From the NCBI GenBank assembly GCA_025352695.1, contig JANXSK010000144.1, positions 1 to 64,000 on the forward strand: a stretch of 64,000 nt of DNA. Reading direction: 5' to 3'. The notes beneath the pieces were generated by a model, which saw only the letters and a program-made list of their open reading frames with translations, searched no databases and was not told the DNA's origin. Of the stretch, positions 1 to 9,212 are shown piece by piece. The DNA is from Ferruginibacter sp. Lineage in GTDB: Bacteria > Bacteroidota > Bacteroidia > Chitinophagales > Chitinophagaceae. The stretch's first letter is position 1. Every line of letters starts with the position of its first letter. The translations under genes were made by a program, and so were the position numbers.

Positions 1-527
1 TAAAAAGAGCATACATGGTAGTGATGGGACTAACTGGTAAATCACCGAGGGCACAGCGTTTTTCAGGCAGCAACACATTATTGATGAGTGAAAGAGAAGT
101 GTGCCCGGTTTTAATTATTCCTGAAGGTGTTGCATTTAATGGAATTGCAAATGCACTGATAACCTCCGAACTTAAATTTGTAGAAGAAACGCCTTGCCTG
201 CTTTCTGTAAAAAGAGTATTAGAGTATTTTAAGCCTGCGTTGCATATATTAAATGTAGATAGTAAACATTACATTGAGCTAAGCGAAGAATATAAAGCCG
301 AAAAAGATAAAATGGAGGCTTTAATGAAAGAATTTAATCCCGAATTTTATTTTATGGATTTGTATGACTTTCATGAATCTGTAGATGCTTTTGCTACAGA
401 CAATGATATTGACCTAATTATAATAGCTCCCAAATACCATGATTTTTTTGGAAAACTTTTCAAAACACTCCATACAAAAAAACTAATTTACCAAAGTAAA
501 GTACCCGTTTTAGCCGTACATGAATGA
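1..527 (+). CDS. Universal stress protein (UspA family), 5'-truncated by window edge
   Basis: The reading frame stays open to the first base, so the ATG at 15 given in the track is internal and the true start lies outside the window. The visible part begins inside a first Usp domain: GLTGKSPRAQRFSGSN fits the family ATP-binding pattern G-x2-G-x9-G-S. It is followed by the usual closing strand CPVLIIPEG. A second Usp-like domain fills the rest and ends in KVPVLAVHE, but it lacks its own clear glycine motif. Tandem two-domain Usp proteins of about 270-280 residues are common in Bacteroidota, so roughly 100 residues are probably missing. Such proteins are cytoplasmic and stress-linked; their molecular role is usually unknown. 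Confidence 0.85.
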   Translation, partial: KRAYMVVMGLTGKSPRAQRFSGSNTLLMSEREVCPVLIIPEGVAFNGIANALITSELKFVEETPCLLSVKRVLEYFKPALHILNVDSKHYIELSEEYKAEKDKMEALMKEFNPEFYFMDLYDFHESVDAFATDNDIDLIIIAPKYHDFFGKLFKTLHTKKLIYQSKVPVLAVHE

Positions 528-910
528 CAAGCTCATTTTAAAAAATGACCTGTAAATTATAATACAATTGTGTCACTTTGTACAATAGCTTTCCAATTCA
601 GTTGTGAATAAGGGAGCTGTTTTTTTGTATAAATAGTTCTTCTGCTATAAATTTTTAAGATCAAATTGTGCTTACTATTCTGCGGTGCTGCTAAATTTCT
701 TTATACCATATAAAATTTTTACGTAAGCTTTTGAACTACTTTATACATCAGGATGGTATTAATTTCTGTTTAACCGGCCAATTTAATTACTGTTTAGAAT
801 GGGTAATATTGTATCTGTTAAAAATATCAATACTTTTATAAGCCTTTCACTTTACATGCTGAAATAGGTAGGTAATAAAGCGTTGTAAATAAAAAAGGGA
901 AAATTGCCAA
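528..910. other. Intergenic region, no gene seen
   Basis: I read 383 bases in all frames and found no recognisable coding remnant. Just after the Usp stop, TCATTTTAAAAAATGA could form a short hairpin with almost no loop, without a following T run. I see no convincing TAnnTTTG promoter element before the kinase gene. Confidence 0.5.
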
Positions 911-2017
911 ATGAAACAAATCATTCAACAACTCAAAAAAAATAAAGAGCAGTTAAGTATTTATCAAAACCAGGTAACGCTTGGCTTTGATGGGTTTATT
1001 GATTCTATTATCAGACTTATTAAGGAAAATAATAGCAACAAACCTCCCTTACTCTTTCAGGAAATGGAGGAGTTTAGTGATTATATAAGAGAAAGAGCAG
1101 GCAAAAATTTTTCGCTTGAAATGCACGGTACTGTGCTAAAAATTGGTGGCAATATGCCTATCATGGCAAATGCATTAGGCTGTTTCGGATTAAAGGTTAA
1201 TTGTATTGGTGCATTGGGCTTTCCTGTTATTGATCCGGTATTTTCGCATTTAAATGAGCATTGTCAATTGCATAGTTTTGCACCACCTGGCTTAACGCAG
1301 GCTATCGAATTTAAGGATGGAAAAATGATTCTTTGTCAGATGGAAGAACTTAATGCGGTGGACTGGAACACACTTAAATCCCGGTTAAGTGTAGATGTTT
1401 TAATCCAGTTATTGAATAACGCTACACTTTTTGGTATGCTCAATTGGGGAGAGCTTACGAATAGTACTGGTATCTGGAGCGGTATATTAAATGAAGTGCT
1501 ACCTCATTGCAGCAATAATAACAGAACTTTTTTTGTTGATCTTGCAGATTGTACCAAACGTAGTTCACATGAAATTAAGGAGCTTCTGTTGCTATTAAAA
1601 AAATTTAATAAACTTGGAAAACTAACACTTGGTCTTAATCACAATGAAGCTGTATGTATTTATCAAATTTTGTTTAACAAGCAACCCGAACAAAATACAA
1701 TTGATTTTATTGGTGCTGCATTATTTCCTCTGTTGGCTATAGATATTTTGTTGGTGCATAATAGAAATGAAGCCATTGCTTTTAAGGTTACAGAGCAGGT
1801 AAGGCAAAGCAGTTTTTTTGTGAAAGAACCCAAACTGTTAACTGGTGCAGGAGATAATTTTAATGCCGGTTTTTGTTTAGCACAATTGGTAAAAATGAGT
1901 TTACAGGATAGTCTTTTACTGGCACACTTTGTAGCAGCTTACTACATAAAAAATGGCGTAAGTGCAAGTTGGGATAAGCTTATGGCGGAACTGGAAAAGC
2001 ATAACAGCGATAATTAA
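911..2017 (+). CDS. PfkB-family carbohydrate kinase
   Basis: A predicted cytoplasmic sugar or nucleoside kinase of the ribokinase/PfkB fold. GGN with following NALGCFGLKVNCIGALG (about residues 79-103) matches the first PfkB signature. TGAGDNFNAGF near the C-terminus matches the second, with D315 as the expected catalytic base. The start of the chain, GFDGFID, is typical of the first substrate-binding strand. At 368 residues it is longer than ribokinase (about 310), and I cannot read the substrate from the sequence. A NagB-like gene follows after 13 bases and a KDPGal-type aldolase after that, so a phosphorylated sugar or amino-sugar intermediate is plausible. The ATG start has no clear Shine-Dalgarno sequence, as is usual in this phylum. 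Confidence 0.85.
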   Translation: MKQIIQQLKKNKEQLSIYQNQVTLGFDGFIDSIIRLIKENNSNKPPLLFQEMEEFSDYIRERAGKNFSLEMHGTVLKIGGNMPIMANALGCFGLKVNCIGALGFPVIDPVFSHLNEHCQLHSFAPPGLTQAIEFKDGKMILCQMEELNAVDWNTLKSRLSVDVLIQLLNNATLFGMLNWGELTNSTGIWSGILNEVLPHCSNNNRTFFVDLADCTKRSSHEIKELLLLLKKFNKLGKLTLGLNHNEAVCIYQILFNKQPEQNTIDFIGAALFPLLAIDILLVHNRNEAIAFKVTEQVRQSSFFVKEPKLLTGAGDNFNAGFCLAQLVKMSLQDSLLLAHFVAAYYIKNGVSASWDKLMAELEKHNSDN

Positions 2018-2030
2018 AAACATACATACG

Positions 2031-2750
2031 ATGGTTTCTATTTTTAATACTTATGAGGAATTATCTGATTTTGCGGCCCGGCAAATTGTAAGTACTGTTC
2101 AGCAAAATCCAACGGCAGTACTATGTCTTGCTGCCGGCGATACACCTCACCTTACTTATCAAAAGGTGGTAGCTTTAGCCAATGAAAATAATATTAATTT
2201 TTTGGACGTTATCTTTATTGGCCTTGATGAATGGATTGGTATTGAACCAGCAACTGAAGGTAGTTGCTATCATTTTTTAAACGAAATAATTTTTACGCCC
2301 TTATCTATAAATAAGGAGCATATCTTTTTTTTTAATGGCATGGCCACAGACTTGGTGAAAGAATGTAAACAAATCGATGCAATTATCAATGCAATAGGTA
2401 CAATCAACCTTGTGTTGGTTGGTATCGGCATCAATGGCCATATTGGATTTAACGAACCCGGCACTGATCCGCAATCAAATGCACATGTTGTTACCCTGGA
2501 TGCTGTTACTACCAAAATAGGGCAAAAATATTTTAAAGAAGAGAAATCACTTACACAAGGCATTAGTTTGGGTATAGCTCAAATTATGGCATCGGATAAA
2601 GTATTGTTGATAGCGAATGGCATTAAAAAAGCAGACATCATTCGTAAAACAATGAAAGAAAATATTTCAAATGCCGTTCCTGCAAGTTTTTTAAGAAACC
2701 ATCCCAATGGAATAATATTGCTTGATAAGGAAGCTGCAAGTGAATTATAA
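2031..2750 (+). CDS. NagB-like glucosamine-6-phosphate deaminase/isomerase
   Basis: A member of the glucosamine-6-phosphate isomerase / 6-phosphogluconolactonase family, which converts an amino-sugar 6-phosphate to a ketose phosphate plus ammonia, or acts on a related sugar phosphate. GLDEWIG carries the active-site aspartate pair region (D66). GIGINGHIGFNEPGTD carries the catalytic histidine H137 and glutamate E142 in the NagB spacing. The track starts this ORF at 1962, inside the upstream kinase; I prefer the ATG at 2031 (MVSIFNTYEEL), which gives 239 residues, the normal NagB size. It sits in a kinase-deaminase-aldolase-kinase row. The NagA gene lies 16 kb away at 18921, so this need not be the housekeeping NagB. 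A galactosamine-6-phosphate isomerase role is an alternative. Confidence 0.8.
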   Translation: MVSIFNTYEELSDFAARQIVSTVQQNPTAVLCLAAGDTPHLTYQKVVALANENNINFLDVIFIGLDEWIGIEPATEGSCYHFLNEIIFTPLSINKEHIFFFNGMATDLVKECKQIDAIINAIGTINLVLVGIGINGHIGFNEPGTDPQSNAHVVTLDAVTTKIGQKYFKEEKSLTQGISLGIAQIMASDKVLLIANGIKKADIIRKTMKENISNAVPASFLRNHPNGIILLDKEAASEL

Positions 2751-2783
2751 ATTGTGTTACCCACCGTTTATTAATAAATAGCA

Positions 2784-3404
2784 ATGACAACACTTTCACA
2801 GATTATTGAAAATAAAATTGTAGCCATTATACGTGGCATACAACCTGATGCGGTATTAAAAATTGCCGACGCATTGTATAATGGTGGCGTAAAAATTATT
2901 GAAGTAACACTTAATTCTCCCAATGCATTAATGGCAATTGAAAGATTAAATAGCAGGTACGAAAATCAACTGATTGTCGGTGCAGGAACAGTATTGAACA
3001 CGATTGATGCAAAGGCTGCCATTGCAGCAGGAGCAAAATTTTTAATTTCACCAAATGTAGATATAGCAGTTATAAGAATGGCAAAAGATACAGGAATAGT
3101 AAGTATTCCCGGTGCTTTTACACCAACTGAAATTGTTTCAGCACATAACTGTGGGGCAGATATTGTAAAAGTATTTCCTGTACCCAATGCTTATTATATA
3201 AAAAATATTTTAGCCCCTTTAAATCATATACTACTTATGCCAACTGGTGGCATTAATTTGGCTAACATAAAAGCATTTAGTGAAGCAGGTGCTACGGCTT
3301 TTGGAATTGGTAGTTCATTAGTAGACAACAAAGCCTTGATTGATGACGCCTATTTGCAGCAACTTACAATTAAGGCCAACAATTTTATAACAGCCATTCG
3401 GTAA
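2784..3404 (+). CDS. dgoA: 2-keto-3-deoxy-6-phospho(galacto/glu)conate aldolase family
   Basis: A class I aldolase of the KDPG/KDPGal family that cleaves a 2-keto-3-deoxy-6-phosphosugar acid to pyruvate and glyceraldehyde 3-phosphate. Active-site residues can be placed: R17 in IIRGIQPD, E40 in IIEVTLNSP, and the Schiff-base lysine K129 in DIVKVFPV. ISPNVD, IPGAFTPTE and PTGGI complete the barrel. The IRGI and LNSP wording resembles DgoA (galactonate branch) more than Eda. This agrees with the KDGal-type kinase 40 bases downstream, but the two substrates differ at one stereocentre and sequence reading cannot settle it. The length of 206 residues is normal for the family. Cytoplasmic. Confidence 0.85.
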   Translation: MTTLSQIIENKIVAIIRGIQPDAVLKIADALYNGGVKIIEVTLNSPNALMAIERLNSRYENQLIVGAGTVLNTIDAKAAIAAGAKFLISPNVDIAVIRMAKDTGIVSIPGAFTPTEIVSAHNCGADIVKVFPVPNAYYIKNILAPLNHILLMPTGGINLANIKAFSEAGATAFGIGSSLVDNKALIDDAYLQQLTIKANNFITAIR

Positions 3405-3444
3405 TCATTAAATAAAAGTGGATAATACAAATTAGTAAGCCAAC

Positions 3445-4407
3445 ATGAGAAAATTTATTAGTTGCGATTGGGGAACTTCTTCTTTCAGGCTACGTTTAAT
3501 AGAAGTAAATAAGCAAACTATTTTAGCCGAAGTTATAAGCCAGCAGGGTATTTCAGCCATTTATACCTTGTGGCAAGCTAATGGAAGTTCTGAACGGTTC
3601 TCATTTTATTTAGCTATTTTATCAAACTATATTACTACACTAGAAAAACAGTATGGCGAAAGCCTGGAGGGCAGTACTGTTGTTATGTCTGGGATGGCTT
3701 CTTCCGGTATTGGGATGCTGGAGTTGCCATATAAAAAAATGCCTTTCAGGATGGATGGTAGCGATTTATTAATACACCCTATCCTGCCATCCAGCAATTT
3801 TAATTACAGCATTTTATTCATTTCCGGTGTATGTGTAGCAAATGATGTTATGCGTGGTGAAGAAACCATTTTGGCTGGCTGTAATGCAAATCAGGAAGAA
3901 GAAATTGTATTTATTTTTCCTGGCACTCATTCAAAACACCTCAATGTAAAAAATGGAATTGTGCATGATTTTAAAACTTACATGACAGGCGAAGTTTTTG
4001 ATCTGCTCGCTAACAAAAGTATCCTATCGTCCTCTGTAAAAAAGGAACAGTTTATTGCTGCTGGTAAAATGGAAATAGCTTTTAAAAAAGGGGTGGAGGA
4101 AGCCTGCAATACCAATTTGCTCAACAATATATTTCATGTTAGAACCAATCAAATATTTAATCAATTAGACAAGGCTGTAAACTATTATTTTTTAAGTGGA
4201 TTACTAATTGGTGCTGAGTTAAAAAATATTGCCAAAAAAAAAGATGCAGCCATACAACTTGTTTCTTCCGAAATATTTTTACCACTGTATGCTGGCGCAT
4301 TAAAAATTATGGGCGTCTCAAATGTACAATATCAGGATGCGGATGCAGCATTAATTAAAGGACAATCACTTATCTTTAGGCAATATAATAGTGCTGATAA
4401 AAAATAG
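3445..4407 (+). CDS. dgoK: 2-keto-3-deoxygalactonate kinase (DgoK-like)
   Basis: Predicted to phosphorylate 2-keto-3-deoxygalactonate at C6, giving the substrate of the aldolase just upstream. The family's marks are all present: SCDWGTSSFRLRL at the N-terminus (phosphate-binding strand with D8), VMSGMASSGIGM, DVMRGEETILAG in the middle, and FPGTHSKHL followed by TYMTGEVFDLL. The length of 320 residues fits DgoK. The stop is only 5 bases from the lactonase ATG, so the two are probably co-transcribed. Together with the aldolase this is the lower half of a De Ley-Doudoroff pathway. No D-galactonate dehydratase (DgoD) is present in the window to feed it. Confidence 0.88.
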   Translation: MRKFISCDWGTSSFRLRLIEVNKQTILAEVISQQGISAIYTLWQANGSSERFSFYLAILSNYITTLEKQYGESLEGSTVVMSGMASSGIGMLELPYKKMPFRMDGSDLLIHPILPSSNFNYSILFISGVCVANDVMRGEETILAGCNANQEEEIVFIFPGTHSKHLNVKNGIVHDFKTYMTGEVFDLLANKSILSSSVKKEQFIAAGKMEIAFKKGVEEACNTNLLNNIFHVRTNQIFNQLDKAVNYYFLSGLLIGAELKNIAKKKDAAIQLVSSEIFLPLYAGALKIMGVSNVQYQDADAALIKGQSLIFRQYNSADKK

Positions 4408-4412
4408 CCATC

Positions 4413-5459
4413 ATGAAACTTTTTACATCAATTTCTATTCTGTTATTTATTTTTTTTTGTAGTAGTTGCGGTTCCGCAAATAATCCAGAAAAAAGTAATA
4501 GGAATACTTCTAAAAATAGTGCTGCAGGCAATGTTGAAATATACGATAGCAGTGCCTTAAAATTGATAGATAGCAATGCAACCATCGAAGTAATCGGCCA
4601 AAATTATAATTGGTCAGAAGGACCGGTATGGGTTCCTGTTCTACATGCATTGTTGTTTTCTGATGTCAAGGAAAATAAAATATACAAGTGGACACAGGTT
4701 GATACACCTGTAGTTTATTTACAGCCATCTGGCTATACGGATACAGCTTTACGCAATGGTGAAAATGGCGCCAACGGGCTGACACTTGATACAAACGGAA
4801 GACTGTTGCTTTGTCAATCGGGTAACAGACAAATTGCAAGAATGAATGCAGCCCTAACTTCGCCGGCTCCTTCCTACACCGTATTGTCAGCAAGTTTTAA
4901 TGGAAAAAAATTCAATAGTCCTAATGACCTGGTTGCGGATAATAAAAATAATATTTATTTTACCGACCCTACTTATGGTTTGCCGGATGGCGAAAATGAT
5001 AAGACGAGGGAATTGCCATTTGAAGGTGTATTTAGAATAAGTGCCGGAGGGAAAACAACTTTATTGATTGATTCTATACCAAGGCCTAACGGGGTGGCAT
5101 TATCACTGGATGAAAAGATACTTTATATTGCCAGCAGTGATGCTGCAAATCCTAAATGGTATGCTTATAATCTGGGTATTGACGGAAATATTTTAAGTGG
5201 AGGTGTATTACTGGATGCTGCACCATTAAAAGAAAAAGCTACTGTAAAGCAGGGGCCAGATGGAATGAAAATCGACAAATTTGGAAATCTTTTTTGTGCA
5301 GGTCCAGATGGTATCAATATTATTTCACCTGCCGGAAAACGGGTAGCCCTGATAAAAATTTACGTGCGGCGAGTATCTAATTGCGCTTTTAATGATACTA
5401 AAGATGTGCTTTATATTACCGCAGATGATTGCGTACTTAAAGTAAAATTGCATTCATAA
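4413..5459 (+). CDS. SMP-30/gluconolactonase family lipoprotein
   Basis: A six-bladed beta-propeller lactonase of the SMP-30/LRE family, expected to open a sugar lactone to the aldonic acid. SEGPVW (E69) and NSPNDLVAD are the typical metal-site segments, and further blades show YFTDPTYG and PNGVALS. The N-terminus is a lipoprotein signal (FIFFCSSC, lipid-bearing cysteine about 19) followed by a serine/asparagine linker. The enzyme is therefore probably anchored in the periplasm or at the outer membrane, unlike the cytoplasmic kinase and aldolase it is linked to. Lactone formation would then be periplasmic. The length of 348 residues is usual once the leader is included. Confidence 0.85.
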   Translation: MKLFTSISILLFIFFCSSCGSANNPEKSNRNTSKNSAAGNVEIYDSSALKLIDSNATIEVIGQNYNWSEGPVWVPVLHALLFSDVKENKIYKWTQVDTPVVYLQPSGYTDTALRNGENGANGLTLDTNGRLLLCQSGNRQIARMNAALTSPAPSYTVLSASFNGKKFNSPNDLVADNKNNIYFTDPTYGLPDGENDKTRELPFEGVFRISAGGKTTLLIDSIPRPNGVALSLDEKILYIASSDAANPKWYAYNLGIDGNILSGGVLLDAAPLKEKATVKQGPDGMKIDKFGNLFCAGPDGINIISPAGKRVALIKIYVRRVSNCAFNDTKDVLYITADDCVLKVKLHS

Positions 5460-5634
5460 TGTGCAATAATTATTTAAGCAGGAATGCGTATTCTGAAAAA
5501 AATGAATTGTTACCTTGCCGTAAAACGGTATTGAATTATCTATATTTAGTTTAAAAGCTGGTGTTGTAAATGATACTTATACCCAAAAAATATTTTAGTA
5601 GCAAAGGCATTTCTTTATAACGAAACTTAGTTGT

Positions 5635-6867
5635 ATGAAAAATATTACTCTCGGATGGATAGGTATTCTTGTAATTCTTGCTGCATGCAACAATGCAACT
5701 AATAAAAATGTAGCCATGGAAAATGATGTAACAGCAACAAAAGGAACGTATGCATATGATGCCAATTTCTTAAAAAAGCATACCGGGAAAGTAATTGAAT
5801 TAAGCAATGAAGATAGCACTGCTAAAGTATTGCTCTCAGCAGATTACCAGGGTAGGGTTATGACAAGTACTGCAACGGGCGATTCCGGAACAAGCTTTGG
5901 ATGGTTGAATTATGATTTAATTGCTGCCCCCATAAAGAAAAAACAATTCAATCCTGTAGGAGGAGAAGAAAGATTTTGGATGGGCCCGGAAGGTGGCCAA
6001 TATTCATTGTATTTTAATGCAGGCGATTCTTTTAATATAGCCCATTGGCAGGTGCCTTCTTTTATTGATACCAAAACTTATCTGGTAACACAATCTGATA
6101 AAACAGCTGCAACTTTTACAAAAAAAACAACTATTGTTAATTTTAGTGGAACCTCCTTTGATGTGGCTATTCAACGAAAAATTCAGTTGCTTTCAAAAGA
6201 CCAATTAGCAGCTAAACTTAAAATTACTATTCCTGCTGGTATTAAATTTGTAGGTTTTGAAACTGATAACAGTGTAACAAATGCTGGCAGTAATGACTGG
6301 ACAAAGGAGAAAGGTCTTTTATCCATCTGGCTGTTAGGGATGTTTACTCCTTCTGAAAATACAGTTGTTATCATTCCATTTTATCCAATGCCCAATGCCC
6401 GTTCTTTTATAACGGATAATTATTTTGGTGCTATTCCTCAAGAACGTTTACTGGTTAACGATAGTGTATTGTATTTTACCTGCGATGGAAAGTTTAGAAG
6501 TAAGATTGGGTTATCTCCTGTAATTGCAAAACCAATTGCTGCCAGCTACGATTTTAAAAAAAATGTTTTAACCATCATCATACCGCAGGTAGATAAAAAT
6601 GCAGCTTATGTAAACAGTAAATGGGAAATGCAGCAACAACCTTATAAAGGTGACGTGATCAACGCTTACAATGATGGGCCATTGGCTGATGGAACACAAA
6701 TGGGACCTTTTTATGAAGTTGAATCTTCTTCACCTGCATTGGCTTTAAAGAAAGGTGAAACGAGCTTTTATAAACAAACTACCTGTCATTTTCAGGGAGA
6801 GTATAGTACCTTAAAACAATTTGCAAAACAATTATTAGGCGTTGAACTTGATACTATAAAAAAATAG
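5635..6867 (+). CDS. DUF6786-like lipoprotein, possibly aldose-epimerase-like fold
   Basis: A lipoprotein by its leader (VILAACNN, cysteine near residue 20) with a 390-residue all-beta body. Segments such as VLLSADYQGRVMTSTA, GGEERFWMGPEGGQYSLYF and QMGPFYEVESSSPALAL resemble a Bacteroidota family that I recall as DUF6786. The pattern of a ligand face reading ERFWMGPEGG, with a late E in YEVESSSP, recalls aldose 1-epimerase / galactose-mutarotase beta-supersandwiches, but this is a comparison from memory. The FAH-fold gene follows after 6 bases, so both are likely on one transcript. A role in handling the anomer or the lactone of the sugar oxidised here is inference only. Confidence 0.6.
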   Translation: MKNITLGWIGILVILAACNNATNKNVAMENDVTATKGTYAYDANFLKKHTGKVIELSNEDSTAKVLLSADYQGRVMTSTATGDSGTSFGWLNYDLIAAPIKKKQFNPVGGEERFWMGPEGGQYSLYFNAGDSFNIAHWQVPSFIDTKTYLVTQSDKTAATFTKKTTIVNFSGTSFDVAIQRKIQLLSKDQLAAKLKITIPAGIKFVGFETDNSVTNAGSNDWTKEKGLLSIWLLGMFTPSENTVVIIPFYPMPNARSFITDNYFGAIPQERLLVNDSVLYFTCDGKFRSKIGLSPVIAKPIAASYDFKKNVLTIIIPQVDKNAAYVNSKWEMQQQPYKGDVINAYNDGPLADGTQMGPFYEVESSSPALALKKGETSFYKQTTCHFQGEYSTLKQFAKQLLGVELDTIKK

Positions 6868-6873
6868 ATAAAA

Positions 6874-7722
6874 ATGCATTTATACAAAACATCCCAGGGT
6901 AATATATTTAAAAAAGCAACAAGTAATTTTTTAATAAAGCAAGAATGGGATACACTTATTAATCAACCTGACCTCAATTCGTATCTTTTGCAATTAACTG
7001 CCACGGCTGAAATAATTAGTGAAGCTGATGCAAATAAGTTGATCAATGCGTTTCTGCTGCCACCTATCGGTAAACAGGAGGTTTGGGCTGCGGGTGTTAC
7101 GTACCTGCGTAGTCGGGATGCTAGGATGGAAGAGTCTGAAGATTCAGGTGCTGCTGATTGTTACCAAAGAGTTTATGAAGCGGAAAGACCCGAATTATTT
7201 TTTAAATCTTTGCCGCACAGAGTAGCAGGCCATAATGAAAAAGTATATATCCGCAAAGATTCTACCTGGAATGTACCTGAACCGGAATTAACCTTATTTA
7301 TAAATGCACAGGGAAATATCCAGGCATATACCATTGGCAACGACATGAGTTCCAGAAGTATTGAAGGTGAAAATCCCTTGTATCTGCCACAGGCAAAAAT
7401 GTATGAAAGAAGTGCTGCGCTTGGTCCATGCCTTTTTGTAATAAATAAACCCATTGCTTTAAGTACGGCCATTAATATGACTATTTACCGCAATGGAGAA
7501 AAGATGTTTGATGACGGAACCACATTGGCAAATATGAAACGGTCATTAATTGAATTAGCCGGTTGGTTGTATAAGGAAATGGATTTTGATCAAGGGTGTT
7601 TTTTAATGACAGGTACTTGTGTAGTGCCACCGAATGAATTTACATTACAGCAAAATGATGTGGTAAACATTAGTATTGATGGTATTGGAATGTTGACAAA
7701 TATTATTGCAGTAAAGCAATAG
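6874..7722 (+). CDS. FAH-family 2-keto-3-deoxy-sugar-acid dehydratase/hydrolase
   Basis: A fumarylacetoacetate-hydrolase-fold protein whose wording ([65 protein letters not shown]) is that of the subgroup containing 2-keto-3-deoxy-D-arabinonate / -xylonate dehydratases. Metal ligands are expected at E136/E138 in PEPEL and around D157 in GNDMSS. The reaction would give 2,5-dioxopentanoate (alpha-ketoglutarate semialdehyde) from a pentonate-derived keto acid. It would thus open a pentose branch beside the hexose-type aldolase/kinase branch. The alpha-ketoglutarate semialdehyde dehydrogenase needed next is not in the window. No signal peptide is seen; cytoplasmic. The length of 282 residues is normal. 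Confidence 0.78.
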   Translation: MHLYKTSQGNIFKKATSNFLIKQEWDTLINQPDLNSYLLQLTATAEIISEADANKLINAFLLPPIGKQEVWAAGVTYLRSRDARMEESEDSGAADCYQRVYEAERPELFFKSLPHRVAGHNEKVYIRKDSTWNVPEPELTLFINAQGNIQAYTIGNDMSSRSIEGENPLYLPQAKMYERSAALGPCLFVINKPIALSTAINMTIYRNGEKMFDDGTTLANMKRSLIELAGWLYKEMDFDQGCFLMTGTCVVPPNEFTLQQNDVVNISIDGIGMLTNIIAVKQ

Positions 7723-7800
7723 CTGCTGCAACTTGAAACAGTAAAATATTAATTATAAATGAGGTGCGCTTTTAAAGCCTTTTCAATATAGTATATAAAG

Positions 7801-7823
7801 CCACAGCGGATGATCCGGTGTGG
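7801..7823. promoter_or_regulatory. Operator-like palindrome upstream of the GH172 gene
   Basis: CCACAGCGGAT-G-ATCCGGTGTGG reads as an 11-base dyad with a single mismatch about one central base. It lies 85 bases before the GH172 start codon and is unusually GC-rich for this intergenic DNA. There is no T run after it, so a protein-binding site is more likely than a terminator. I saw no second copy elsewhere in the window. Confidence 0.45.
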
Positions 7824-7907
7824 AGTACAAGTTGCCAGTAAAGCATAATTGAAAGAATGTAACCTGACTAATAACCATTGTTTATACACTTTTAAAAAAC
7901 GATTATC

Positions 7908-9068
7908 ATGCAAAAAATTATCAGCATTTTATTTTTTTGTACTATTATTTGCTTCATTGTGCAGGCACAAAAATACAATGGTATAGAAGCCAATATGGGG
8001 AACCTGTTTCGTATGTCCGATGCTAAAACCCGTTCTATAAGTCCTGAAAATTTTAATGGTGCCAAAGGAGAAGGCGGCAAAGCTATAACCGGCACAGGTT
8101 CTGGAGCTTCAAAAGAATTGGGACAGGGTTGGAAGGTAAGCCCGAGTGTGGTAATTAAATCCAATACTACTTTTACCGTAGCAGAAATTAGTGGTGCTGG
8201 TTCTGTACAACATATTTGGATGACACCAACAGGAAACTGGCGGTATTCTATTTTACGATTTTATTGGGATGATGAAACCACTCCTTCTGTAGAAGTGCCT
8301 GTGGGAGATTTTTTTGGTATGGGTTGGGGTAAATATTCTCCGCTTAATTCACTTGCCGTATGTGTAAATCCCGGCAGTGCTTTTAACTGTTACTGGCCAA
8401 TGCCTTTTAGAAAAAAGTGTAAAATAACCATGCAAAATATTGATACCAGAGATATGGTTTTGTATTACCAGGTTAATTATATTTTGACTGAAGTACCTGC
8501 GGATGCGGCCTATTTTCATGCCCAGTTTAATCGGACCAATCCATTGCCTTATAAACAAAATTATACGCTGGTAAACAACATAAAAGGCAGGGGACAATAT
8601 GTAGGAACGTACATTGCGTATGGTGCTCATAGCAATGGCTGGTGGGGCGAAGGTGAAATAAAATTCTTTATGGATGGAGATAAAGATTATCCTACCATTT
8701 GCGGTACCGGTACCGAAGATTATTTCTGTGGCTCCTACGATTTTGATACACGAAAAAAAAATAGTGCAGATGTAGAAGAAACAAATTATACTGAATTTTC
8801 TACTGCATACGCTGGTCTGCCGCAGGTTATAAAAGGAGATGGACATTATGAAATTGCACAACGCTTTGGTATGTACCGGTGGCATATTACAGATCCTATC
8901 CGTTTTGAGAAAGATTTAAAAGTAACCATTCAGGCGTTGGGTTGGAGAGATACAGGTGGCTATCTTCCTTTACAGGATGATATAGCTTCTACGGTTTTTT
9001 GGTATCAAACAGAACCGCATACAACCTTTCCGAAATTACCTGCAAAAGAACAGCTTGAAATAAATTAA
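7908..9068 (+). CDS. GH172 (DUF2961) glycoside hydrolase family protein, secreted
   Basis: A DUF2961 protein. This family was defined as GH172 after members were shown to act on D-fructofuranosides and D-arabinofuranosides. A signal peptide is evident (ILFFCTIICFIVQAQ), so it is exported. Family segments include GGKAITGTGS, SVQHIWMT, DDETTPSVEVPVGDFFG, GWWGEGEIKFFMDGD and the strongly conserved CGTGTEDYFCGSYDF, whose glutamate (E270 here) is a likely catalytic residue. The length of 386 residues matches single-domain GH172. It is followed by a secreted ADP-ribosylglycohydrolase-fold enzyme and a deacetylase, so it probably takes part in breaking down a furanose-containing glycan. The exact substrate cannot be read from the sequence. 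Confidence 0.85.
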   Translation: MQKIISILFFCTIICFIVQAQKYNGIEANMGNLFRMSDAKTRSISPENFNGAKGEGGKAITGTGSGASKELGQGWKVSPSVVIKSNTTFTVAEISGAGSVQHIWMTPTGNWRYSILRFYWDDETTPSVEVPVGDFFGMGWGKYSPLNSLAVCVNPGSAFNCYWPMPFRKKCKITMQNIDTRDMVLYYQVNYILTEVPADAAYFHAQFNRTNPLPYKQNYTLVNNIKGRGQYVGTYIAYGAHSNGWWGEGEIKFFMDGDKDYPTICGTGTEDYFCGSYDFDTRKKNSADVEETNYTEFSTAYAGLPQVIKGDGHYEIAQRFGMYRWHITDPIRFEKDLKVTIQALGWRDTGGYLPLQDDIASTVFWYQTEPHTTFPKLPAKEQLEIN

Positions 9069-9212
9069 TACAATTGAAGAAGGTTTAATTTTTATCTAAT
9101 CAATGGGTTATGATCTTCTGTATACAACGATCCAATACTTTTAAAAATGCTTTTGATAGCAACTGGTGTAACGTTTTAATTTGTTACAACAATTAAAAAT
9201 AAAAATTAACTC

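Noticed and set aside
2454-2480. Possible active-site loss in the NagB-like protein (NGH instead of DGH)
   Set aside because: From memory, GxNGHIGFNEPG is the normal form in Bacillus-type NagB, so it is not an anomaly.
8349-8885. 178-residue minus-strand ORF inside the GH172 gene
   Set aside because: It is an antisense shadow of a well-supported GH172 coding frame and has no recognisable motif.
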